NCBI GenBank assembly: GCA_002737705.1
Contig: NSIM01000016.1
Location: 1-35,179 of the forward strand
Direction of reading: 5' to 3'
Length of the DNA stretch: 35,179 nt
Source of the DNA: Flavobacteriales bacterium
Lineage (GTDB): Bacteria; Bacteroidota; Bacteroidia; NS11-12g; UBA955
The notes under the pieces: generated by a model
The model's database searches: none
The model's input: only the letters and a program-made list of their open reading frames with translations
What the model was told of the DNA's origin: nothing
Part shown: positions 24,775 to 34,108 of the stretch, piece after piece
Layout: each line of letters starts with the position of its first letter
How positions within the stretch are numbered: the first letter of the stretch is position 1
Made by a program: the position numbers and the translations under genes

Positions 24775-25993
24775 GTCTTGGGTCAAATTTATAGCATATC
24801 GTTTCATTTGGTTTGAAAATCAATCGTTTTCTAAGAACATGACACTGTTGGCAGTTGCTGCAGTTTCCTTGAGTGTTGCAACCATGATAGTAACCATTGC
24901 AACCGTAAAAGGATTTCAAAATGGCATCCGTGAAAAGATTGTAAAGGTACATGGAAATTTTATCATAGACCATGCAGCAAATGTAGAAGGAGCAGAGCCA
25001 TTGCTGATAGCTCCAGAGTATCTGCCATCACGTTCAGACTTGCCCCAATTTAAAAGAATGGCAATTTCTATTTCCAAAGCATGTATTGTCAAAGCAGAAG
25101 ACGATATCGATGGGGCGATTGCTAAGGGTATGTTGAGGGAGGATGTTGAGTATTCCATGGGCGATTTTTTTAGGTATCAACAAGAAGCCAAGCATCGAGA
25201 ATCCTTACAACCTTGGGTTTATATTTCCCAAACCCTAGCCAATAGGTTAAAATTGGATACAGGCCAATTGTTTACAATGGTTTTTTTTGTGCGCGATAGT
25301 AGTGGTCAGCAGAGGCCAAGGGCAGTGAGGGTAAACATTGTTGGAATCTATGAAACCGGCATAGAGGAGATAGACAAGCAACTATTGTATACCGATATTT
25401 CATTGGTTCAAAAATATTCGGAAATCAAAGGAGCGTTTTCACAAATCGAATGCTGGCAAGCAAACAATAGCCCACTGAAGCTCTCAGAGATTTCGAAACA
25501 GTTGACAGCGGGTGTTTTGAGGGTAAGTGATTCCAGCCAGTTTAACCGTTTGATTTATGATTGGCTTGCAATTTTAAATACCAATGTTTGGATTATTTTG
25601 GTCTTAATGTCACTGGTAGCAATTATCGCAATGTCTACTATATTGCTAATTTTAATTGTTGAAAAGACCTCATTTATTGGTATTTCTCAAGCAATGGGAG
25701 CCAATATTTCCCAAATACAGCGTATTTTCTTATGGCAGAGTGGGTTCATTGTTTTTGCAGGTTTACTGATTGGGGATGCGATTGCCATTTCCCTTTGCCT
25801 GCTTCAAGAAAAAACACATTGGCTTAGCCTTAACCAGGAAGTGTATTTTGTAAAATATGTAATGGTAGACATTAATGTAATGGCAATCCTGATTGTAAAC
25901 AGCAGTGTTTTATTGGCCAGCCTTTTGGCAGCCATTGTTCCAGTTCAGTGGATTAAAAGAATGACACCAACCCAAGCGATTCGATTCCAATAA
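24773..25993 (+). CDS. ABC transporter permease of the LolC/LolE (FtsX/MacB) family
   Basis: Proteins of this family act with LolD ATPase in the inner membrane to release outer-membrane lipoproteins. The protein has 406 residues from the ATG at 24773 (MSWVKFIAYRFIWF). One N-terminal membrane segment (MTLLAVAAVSLSVATMIVTIATV) is followed by a large periplasmic domain (about 45-265). Three C-terminal membrane segments come next (WIILVLMSLVAIIAMSTILL, LWQSGFIVFAGLLIG and VMAILIVNSSVLLASLLAAI). The ends of the family (FQNGIREKIVKVHGN and a C-terminal MTPTQAIRF) are recognisable. A TTG start at 24761 is possible but would lie inside the -7 box. No ATPase gene is adjacent. It converges on gyrB, with a 156-nt gap holding no clear terminator. 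Confidence 0.88.
   Translation: MSWVKFIAYRFIWFENQSFSKNMTLLAVAAVSLSVATMIVTIATVKGFQNGIREKIVKVHGNFIIDHAANVEGAEPLLIAPEYLPSRSDLPQFKRMAISISKACIVKAEDDIDGAIAKGMLREDVEYSMGDFFRYQQEAKHRESLQPWVYISQTLANRLKLDTGQLFTMVFFVRDSSGQQRPRAVRVNIVGIYETGIEEIDKQLLYTDISLVQKYSEIKGAFSQIECWQANNSPLKLSEISKQLTAGVLRVSDSSQFNRLIYDWLAILNTNVWIILVLMSLVAIIAMSTILLILIVEKTSFIGISQAMGANISQIQRIFLWQSGFIVFAGLLIGDAIAISLCLLQEKTHWLSLNQEVYFVKYVMVDINVMAILIVNSSVLLASLLAAIVPVQWIKRMTPTQAIRFQ
24784..24791 (-). promoter_or_regulatory. -7 element of the DUF1343 gene, inside the LolC/E-like coding region
   Basis: TAAATTTG on the minus strand fits TAnnTTTG exactly. The predicted start is near 24778, four bases before the ATG at 24774. Confidence 0.4.
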
Positions 25994-26149
25994 AAAGGCG
26001 TAAAGAAATGCCCCCTGAATTGGTTGTTGAAATTGGGCACAATACTGCGAATTGGAAGCATTTTCTAAATTCTACGGTTCGTGGGACCAGTTTTTCGCAG
26101 GGTTTTTCTGTGCCCCCTAAGAATTACAAGAGCGCAAAAAAATCAAAAC

Positions 26150-28423
<2,274 letters not shown>

Positions 28424-29836
28424 TTATTTCCCTCGACCTTGTATCATAATCAAGAGCGTGTGCAACATGATCTTAAAGTCTAGACCCAAAGACATGTTTT
28501 CGAGGTAAAGGATATCATATTTGCTTCGATCTACCATTTCCTCAACAGTCGATGCATAGCCATATTTAATTTGTCCCCAACCGCTGATCCCTGGTTTGAT
28601 GCGTTGTAATCGATTATAGATAGGGATTCTTGATACGATTTGATCCTTAAAAAACTCCCTTTCTGGTCGAGGCCCAACCAAACTCATTTGCCCCATTAAG
28701 ACATTGAAAAATTGGGGTAATTCGTCCAAACGTATTCGGCGCAATACAATTCCAAGGCGGGTTCTGCGGTCGTCATTGTCATGGCTAAGCATAGGAGTGT
28801 CTGACTCTGACCCAATTTGCATACTTCTAAATTTAAAAATAGTAAACAATTTTCCTTTAAATCCCAAGCGCAATTGTTTAAACAATATGGGTCCTTTGCT
28901 ATCGCATTTGACCAATATGGCAATCCCAATGAAAACAGGAGACAAAAGCGCGATTGCCAAAATAGAGAAGACAATGTCAATGATGCGTTTGGCAAATTTT
29001 TGCCAGGTAGGCATGACTTCAAAATCTACTTCAACCAACATGGCACCCAAAATATTATTCATTTTTACCATTCCCAATACTAAACTGTATTGGTCGGGCA
29101 TTATTTTTAAATGAATATTTTCGTTTTGAACACAGTCAATAATAGGTGTAATCCATTCACTTTCAGATGTCTCAGAGCAAATAATCAGGTCTTCAATTTG
29201 CAATTTGTCAATCAATATTGGAAGGTCTTTCCATGACCCTAAAATGGTTCCGTTTGTTTTTGTCAAGTGACAATTTTCTGTAATTGAGAGAAAACCCTTT
29301 ATAAAAAACCCTTCCGATTTTTTTGCTGTATTCAACTCTGAGCAGAGTTTTTCGGCCCTCTCGCCACAACCAACAATGAGGGTATTGTAACCCCAAACCC
29401 TATTTTTGATATTGTGAATGGTTCGGGTAGAAATAACGATGCGAAATAGCAATGTAAAAAAAAATTGAAAGCCAAAAAGTATCCCAATTGAAAGATAATA
29501 GTCTCGGTAGTCTGTAATGCTATCATCTATAATCAAGGTGAAAAATAGAAAGACAACCCCGATGACGGTACTGTTAAACGTATGTTCCAGTTCTTTGAGT
29601 CGCGAACGCCTAAAAATATGTTTGTAATATCCATTAATAGCATGTAGTACAACCCAAAATAGGGGAATAAATACCAATCCCAAAAATAGGTTTTTATCAT
29701 CATTTACTGGGATTACATACCCGTGCTTTGCCGCTTCAATATAATCTTTTCTAAACAGAAACAATCCTAGCCAGCTGAGTATGGCAGCAGTCCAATCTGC
29801 GATTATGTGAAATACAATTTGGCTTCTGCGGTTCAT
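28424..29836 (-). CDS. Undecaprenyl-phosphate sugar phosphotransferase (exopolysaccharide initiating glycosyltransferase)
   Basis: Members of this family transfer a sugar-1-phosphate, often glucose, to undecaprenyl phosphate and so start exopolysaccharide or capsule units. I chose the ATG at 29836 (470 residues); a TTG at 29857 would abut the upstream stop. Four N-terminal membrane segments are visible, followed by a cytoplasmic CoA-binding-like Rossmann domain (YNTLIVGCGERAEKL) and a further membrane segment (IIDIVFSILAIALLSPVFIGIAILV). The C-terminal bacterial sugar transferase domain has ILFKQLRLGFKGK, FTIFKFRSMQ, RIRLDELPQFFNVLMGQMSL, VGPRPER and KPGISGWGQI. The DELPQ and VGPRPE motifs are intact. 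It follows a lipoprotein gene by 21 nt. No other polysaccharide genes are in the window. Confidence 0.92.
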   Translation of the reverse strand: MNRRSQIVFHIIADWTAAILSWLGLFLFRKDYIEAAKHGYVIPVNDDKNLFLGLVFIPLFWVVLHAINGYYKHIFRRSRLKELEHTFNSTVIGVVFLFFTLIIDDSITDYRDYYLSIGILFGFQFFFTLLFRIVISTRTIHNIKNRVWGYNTLIVGCGERAEKLCSELNTAKKSEGFFIKGFLSITENCHLTKTNGTILGSWKDLPILIDKLQIEDLIICSETSESEWITPIIDCVQNENIHLKIMPDQYSLVLGMVKMNNILGAMLVEVDFEVMPTWQKFAKRIIDIVFSILAIALLSPVFIGIAILVKCDSKGPILFKQLRLGFKGKLFTIFKFRSMQIGSESDTPMLSHDNDDRRTRLGIVLRRIRLDELPQFFNVLMGQMSLVGPRPEREFFKDQIVSRIPIYNRLQRIKPGISGWGQIKYGYASTVEEMVDRSKYDILYLENMSLGLDFKIMLHTLLIMIQGRGK

Positions 29837-29857
29837 AATTTTTGAGTCATATGACAA

Positions 29858-30763
29858 TTATTTTAGGTAACTCAAACGCAGATTGTCAAACAATATTTCC
29901 CTGTTGGGGATAACTGATGCGGGTTTGTTAATATCAAAAAATATTCGCAACGATGTACCACTGGGTTGACCTGCTATTTCGTAGACGAGATTCACATAAA
30001 ACCGCTTCCATTGCCCACGTGTTGGATTGACCAATAAATACGGAATTAGTTCGGTAGTAATTGTATTTTTTCGGCTTAATGCAAGTTGAACCGGAAGGTC
30101 AGTTTTAATGTCAAACTCAAAAAACATATTTCTGCCGTCGGTGGGTAAATTTTGAAATGCATCAAATGAGCCAATATCGATGTATTTAGCCGTATCTGTA
30201 TTTTCAAAACGCACACAATAAATGGTGCTCGTGCCGACAAATTTTCCATTCAAATCAAATGGACGTTTTTCGATGAATAGACTATCTCCAGGGAAAGGAG
30301 ATGGTGAAATAGCAACCAGTTTGGAGCGCCCATCTTCAAAATCTTCTACCCAAGGAAATTCTGCATTGCTGCGGTAAGTAAATGTAGGATTTAATACGTG
30401 TGTTTTGGAAGATGAGAATACAACAGAATCACCAAAGCTTTTCAGGGTGTTTAGGTGTACAATAGCATTTTTACTGCCATTGATAAATACCATGGGCAGA
30501 ATGTCTAATTTGACTTTTTCTCTTGTTACCAAAACAGGTATTTTAACAGGCAGCTCAAAATTGCCAATCATTTGATTGTTAATGTATACCTGAACACCCA
30601 AAATCTGATGGATAGCATTGCCTTGTCCCGTCTTGGTAATAATCGAAACAGAGTCAATTTTGAGTATAGCGTATTGCCCAGATTCCCGGTTTTTACAACC
30701 TGGAAAAAGACACACTAAGGAAAGTAAAATAAAGAATGAAATAGCGTTGAAAATCGGCTTCAC
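29858..30763 (-). CDS. Hypothetical lipoprotein
   Basis: This 301-residue protein starts at GTG 30763 and has a lipoprotein signal (MKPIFNAISFFILLSLVCLFPGC, Cys23). Two parts can be seen: an N-terminal beta-rich domain, and a C-terminal part (about 135-301) resembling a carbohydrate-binding jelly-roll (FPWVEDFEDG, MFFEFDIKTDLPVQLAL, GQWKRFYVNLVYEI, ILFDNLRLSYLK). Small conserved lipoproteins of this appearance occur next to sugar-transferase genes in other Bacteroidota, but I cannot name a family. It lies 86 nt after the Gfo/Idh-like gene and 21 nt before the sugar transferase, so an operon with the latter is likely. A TACCTTTG box ends four bases before its GTG. Confidence 0.7.
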   Translation of the reverse strand: MKPIFNAISFFILLSLVCLFPGCKNRESGQYAILKIDSVSIITKTGQGNAIHQILGVQVYINNQMIGNFELPVKIPVLVTREKVKLDILPMVFINGSKNAIVHLNTLKSFGDSVVFSSSKTHVLNPTFTYRSNAEFPWVEDFEDGRSKLVAISPSPFPGDSLFIEKRPFDLNGKFVGTSTIYCVRFENTDTAKYIDIGSFDAFQNLPTDGRNMFFEFDIKTDLPVQLALSRKNTITTELIPYLLVNPTRGQWKRFYVNLVYEIAGQPSGTSLRIFFDINKPASVIPNREILFDNLRLSYLK

Positions 30764-30767
30764 AATA

Positions 30768-30775
30768 CAAAGGTA
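30768..30775 (-). promoter_or_regulatory. -7 element of the lipoprotein gene
   Basis: TACCTTTG on the minus strand fits TAnnTTTG exactly and lies four bases upstream of the GTG start. The transcript would therefore begin at or within one base of the start codon. The -33 box is unclear. Confidence 0.4.
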
Positions 30776-30849
30776 AGGCTTATTTTTTTTGCCGTAAATT
30801 CAGGTATTCGCGCAAACAAAAAATTGTGCATTTTTTTTGCGGCAAGGGT

Positions 30850-31812
30850 TTATAAATCTTGGTATTTGCGTTGTATTTTCTCGCACGCCGTCTCGCAAAT
30901 AGTAGAAACATCCATTGCATGTTCAAGCATTGTATTTGGGGACAAGCGGTGGTAGATACTTTCGTAAAAATTGCGCAATTCCATTTTCCATGTATCGAAG
31001 GGCATGATTTGTCGGTCTATACGAATGAGTTCTGGCGGCAATTCGGGGTGGTCAAAATCGGCCGAAAGGGACAGTTGTTCGGATTGTTCTTCTGATCGAT
31101 ATTCCGTGAGTCCATTGTTGGCGAAATTTAACAAAAACAAACGGTCTTGTTGAAATATTTTTAAGGAATATGTACCTGGTTCCATTGCGCGCCCAACCGA
31201 AATATGGGCGATTGCATCGTTGTCAAATTCGAGGTGAATGGTTAGCAAATCGGTTTGACTCCCGAATAAAAACATTGGCCTTGCCGATATAGAGCGAACA
31301 TTACAGCGCATGGTTCGCTGAATCAAATCGATTTCTTGGTATAAATTGTTGTAAAACCAATGGTCAAATTCTCCAGGCAATGGCGCATCGCAATGTTTTT
31401 CTAATTTTATAAATCGTGGACTTTTAACCAATTGGAGTGCTGAGGTAAACAAGGGTTTGTTGTGTAGTACATTCCCGATTTGCAATACCACATTCGATTC
31501 GCACTGTATTTTTATAAGTTGTTGAATTTCTCCGGCCGACCAATTTCTAAATCCATCTAAAAATATGTGCTTTCCCAATTTCATCAAATGCCCAACAACT
31601 TCATACGAAAGATTTTTCACGTGGCGGTCTATGAAAAAAACATCGCCCATATTGGCTATCTCCAATACAAACATCATCTCTCCAAACATGCTATAATTTA
31701 CCGAATCGTCTGGATCGATGTATCCCACTATTTCGAATTCTTTTGAGCTGACCAAAAGGTGTTCGAAAATTTCTGCTTTTCTTTTAGATCCAATGATTAC
31801 AGATTTTACCAT
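30850..31812 (-). CDS. Degenerate Gfo/Idh/MocA-like oxidoreductase fold protein
   Basis: The 320-residue protein has the order of a Gfo/Idh/MocA enzyme: an N-terminal Rossmann fold (VKSVIIGSKRKAEI, then EIVGYIDPDD), a KHIFLDGF strand and a C-terminal alpha/beta domain with ARPMFLFGS and LEFDNDAIAHISVGR. The functional signatures are altered. The glycine-rich dinucleotide loop GxGxxG reads GSKRKA (residues 8-13). The EKP motif that carries the catalytic lysine reads DGF (86-88), and the usual HDID segment reads QEID (Gln159). It probably does not act as a normal NAD(P)-dependent sugar dehydrogenase. It is upstream of the lipoprotein and sugar-transferase genes, which suggests a link to polysaccharide synthesis. 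It is divergent from pcm with 70 nt between the start codons. Confidence 0.65.
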   Translation of the reverse strand: MVKSVIIGSKRKAEIFEHLLVSSKEFEIVGYIDPDDSVNYSMFGEMMFVLEIANMGDVFFIDRHVKNLSYEVVGHLMKLGKHIFLDGFRNWSAGEIQQLIKIQCESNVVLQIGNVLHNKPLFTSALQLVKSPRFIKLEKHCDAPLPGEFDHWFYNNLYQEIDLIQRTMRCNVRSISARPMFLFGSQTDLLTIHLEFDNDAIAHISVGRAMEPGTYSLKIFQQDRLFLLNFANNGLTEYRSEEQSEQLSLSADFDHPELPPELIRIDRQIMPFDTWKMELRNFYESIYHRLSPNTMLEHAMDVSTICETACEKIQRKYQDL

Positions 31813-31817
31813 ATTCC

Positions 31818-31825
31818 TACATTTG
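31818..31825 (+). promoter_or_regulatory. -7 element upstream of pcm
   Basis: TACATTTG fits TAnnTTTG exactly and would start a transcript near 31831 with a 52-nt leader to the ATG at 31883. No clear -33 TTG is seen. Confidence 0.35.
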
Positions 31826-31882
31826 TAGTTCGGTACAAAGATTCAACTCTACAGCCGAGCGCCAAAATTGGGTTTTGAACAC

Positions 31883-32551
31883 ATGCTTAAAAAGACAGAT
31901 TTAATAGACACATTAATTCACCAGGGTCAGCGAAAGCGCTTGGTTTCCGAATTGACAAAAAAAGGAATTGCAGATGAAAAGGTTTTGCAGGCCATTGGCA
32001 ATGTGCCAAGGCAGTGGTTTTTTCCGACAGATTTTGATCAATTTATATACCGTGATGCGGCATTTCCCATTGATCATGGGCAAACCATATCGCAACCTTA
32101 TACCGTTGCGTACCAAACAGAATTACTGGGATTAAAACCCAACGACAAGGTGCTTGAAATTGGTACAGGAAGTGGCTATCAAGCGGCAATTTTATTGGCG
32201 ATGGGTGCTAAAGTATATAGCGTTGAATACATTCTTCCATTGCTTAAAAAAGCCAATAAAATTTTTAAGGCAATGGGTGTGGAAATTCAATTGTTTCACG
32301 GGGATGGTAGCTTGGGTTTGCCATTGCATGCGCCTTTTGATTCGATTGTGGTTACAGCATGCGCTCCGGCAGTGCCAGAAACCTATACTAAACAATTAAA
32401 AATTGGCGGGAAGTTGGTGATTCCGGTAGGAGATGCCGAGAAAGTGCAAACAATGATGCGAATTACCCGGGTTTCGGAAACCCAAACCCAAACTGAAGTG
32501 TTGCAGCCATGTAAATTTGTTCCTTTGAAGGGATCTCTTGGTTGGAAATGA
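31883..32551 (+). CDS. pcm: Protein-L-isoaspartate O-methyltransferase
   Basis: The enzyme methylates isoaspartyl residues with S-adenosylmethionine as the first step of repair of aged proteins. The ATG at 31883 gives 222 residues; a TTG at 31868 would add five. Motifs are VPRQWFFPTD, the PCMT substrate loop DHGQTISQPYTVAYQ, SAM motif I VLEIGTGSGYQAAIL, motif II VYSVEYILPLL, FDSIVVTACAPAVPE and GGKLVIPVG. The length and order are normal. It is convergent with aminopeptidase P; the 105-nt gap has a 7-bp hairpin (32620-32636) without a T-run. Confidence 0.95.
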   Translation: MLKKTDLIDTLIHQGQRKRLVSELTKKGIADEKVLQAIGNVPRQWFFPTDFDQFIYRDAAFPIDHGQTISQPYTVAYQTELLGLKPNDKVLEIGTGSGYQAAILLAMGAKVYSVEYILPLLKKANKIFKAMGVEIQLFHGDGSLGLPLHAPFDSIVVTACAPAVPETYTKQLKIGGKLVIPVGDAEKVQTMMRITRVSETQTQTEVLQPCKFVPLKGSLGWK

Positions 32552-32656
32552 TTTTTTAGCACAGAATACGTGAGAACTTAGTTAAAAGGAGTGGTCCAAT
32601 CTTTGGCAAATTCTTTACAATGGGTACTATACCCATCATGGTTACAACCACAATAC

Positions 32657-33946
32657 TCATTTCGAATGCATGCGCTCTTCGATTTCTCCTACCTCAATCG
32701 GGTAATCATCCATCAAATCGACAACACCATTTTGTGTAATGACAACATCATTTTCGATGCGGATTCCCAATCCTTCCTCTGGAATATAGATTCCGGGTTC
32801 GACCGTGACTACCGTATTCAAGTCTAAATTTTCCCATCGATGCATGACGTCGTGGACGTCCAAACCCAAGTGGTGGCTGGTTCCATGCATATAATATTTC
32901 AGGAAGGCTTTTGGATGGGTTTTCAATTCCTTCTTGGTTAGTAAACCCAATTTTATCAATTCTTCAGACATGATTTTACACACTTCCTCATGATAATTTG
33001 GCAAACTAACACCGGGCTTCAACATTTTTTTGGCTTCTCTTTGAACGAAAAGTACGGCATTGTAAACGTTTTTTTGGCGCTCCGTAAAACGCCCATTTAC
33101 TGGAATGCAGCGGGTAAGGTCGCCATTGTAATTTCCGTATTCTGCGCCGAAATCCAAAAGCAACAAGTCTCCGTCCTTACATTGTTTATTGTTTTGAGTA
33201 TAGTGCAGAACGCAGGCGCTGGAACCACTTGCAATAATGGGGTCAAAGGCAAATCCCCGGCTGCGATTTCGAATAAATTCATGAATCAATTCAGCTTCAA
33301 TTTCAAACTCCCAAACACCGGGCTTTACAAAATTTAGTAGTCGATCAAATCCATTTTTTGTAATGCGTATGGCTTCTTTTAATTGTGCAATTTCTTCAGG
33401 TTCTTTGCGCATTCTCAAGTTTGCCAAAATCGGGGCAGACCGCTTTATGTTGTGGGCAGGATATTTCTCCTTAATTTCTTTGCAAAAACGCAAATTTGCA
33501 TAAGAAACATTGTCTGAAAATCGATCGTTTTCATTCAAATTAATATAAATATTTTCTGCAAGTAAAAATGCCGAATGGAGGGTTTTCCAAAACTCTTGAT
33601 ACCAGAACACCTGCTGAATTCCAGACAATTCTAGAACTTCATTTGGATTTAATTTGGCGCCGTCCCAGATGGCCATTTGGGTATTGGTCTCTTTAACAAA
33701 AATCATTTCTTTCTGCATTGCATTTGGACAGTCTGGGAAGAGAACCAAAATGGTGTCTTCTTGGTCGATGCCTGTTAAATAGTAGAGGTCGGATTGTTGT
33801 CTAAAACTAAAATGCGCATCCCCGTTTCTGGGAACTTCATCGTTGCTGTGAAAAATGGCGATGGATCCGGGCAATAATGCTTCACAAAGCTTTTTCCGAT
33901 TCTTTTTGAAAAGGACAGATTGGGGAGCATTGTATTTTGAATTCAT
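32657..33946 (-). CDS. pepP: Xaa-Pro aminopeptidase (aminopeptidase P, M24B)
   Basis: The enzyme removes an N-terminal residue in front of proline and uses two metal ions. The 429-residue protein has an N-terminal AMP_N domain (about 6-140: SIAIFHSNDEVPRNGDAHFSF, SDLYYLTGIDQ) and a C-terminal pita-bread domain with all ligands in place. These are the two Asp of LLLLDFGAEYGNYNGDLTR, the His in HGTSHHLGLDVHD, and the Glu residues in VEPGIYIPEEGLG and RIENDVVI. There is no signal peptide, so it is cytoplasmic. The ATG at 33946 is exactly five bases after an exact promoter -7 box, which suggests a leaderless transcript. It is divergent from the large surface-protein gene. Confidence 0.94.
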   Translation of the reverse strand: MNSKYNAPQSVLFKKNRKKLCEALLPGSIAIFHSNDEVPRNGDAHFSFRQQSDLYYLTGIDQEDTILVLFPDCPNAMQKEMIFVKETNTQMAIWDGAKLNPNEVLELSGIQQVFWYQEFWKTLHSAFLLAENIYINLNENDRFSDNVSYANLRFCKEIKEKYPAHNIKRSAPILANLRMRKEPEEIAQLKEAIRITKNGFDRLLNFVKPGVWEFEIEAELIHEFIRNRSRGFAFDPIIASGSSACVLHYTQNNKQCKDGDLLLLDFGAEYGNYNGDLTRCIPVNGRFTERQKNVYNAVLFVQREAKKMLKPGVSLPNYHEEVCKIMSEELIKLGLLTKKELKTHPKAFLKYYMHGTSHHLGLDVHDVMHRWENLDLNTVVTVEPGIYIPEEGLGIRIENDVVITQNGVVDLMDDYPIEVGEIEERMHSK

Positions 33947-33951
33947 GGTTG

Positions 33952-33982
33952 CAAACTTATTTGAAAGCCAATGGAAATCAAA
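33952..33982 (-). promoter_or_regulatory. Promoter of pepP, apparently leaderless
   Basis: On the minus strand TTTG (33982-33979), a 19-nt spacer and TAAGTTTG (33959-33952) match the consensus exactly, with the same layout as the tRNA-Lys promoter. Five bases lie between the -7 box and the ATG at 33946. Confidence 0.65.
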
Positions 33983-34041
33983 GTAATGTCATTAAATAAA
34001 AATTTACCATGGGGGGGTGGTCGTATTTTCGTATTAAAGTG

Positions 34042-34049
34042 TATTTTTG
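34042..34049 (+). promoter_or_regulatory. -7 element of the 3'-terminal surface-protein gene, with a 5' hairpin
   Basis: TATTTTTG fits TAnnTTTG; the predicted start near 34055 gives a leader of about 54 nt. CAACAAT (34053-34059) and ATTGTTG (34064-34070) form a 7-bp stem with a 4-nt loop at the very 5' end of that transcript. Confidence 0.4.
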
Positions 34050-34108
34050 ATGCAACAATATTGATTGTTGGGATGTCTATAAAATAAGTTGAAGCTTAAA
34101 TAAAAGTT

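Noticed and set aside
24775-24807. Longer DUF1343 start (MKRYAINLTQD...) at 24807
   Set aside because: It would place 11 more residues before the signal peptide and run upstream of the TAAATTTG box at 24791-24784.
32620-32636. ATGGGTA/TACCCAT hairpin between pcm and pepP
   Set aside because: The stem is perfect but short, and no T-run follows on either strand, so it is not called a terminator.
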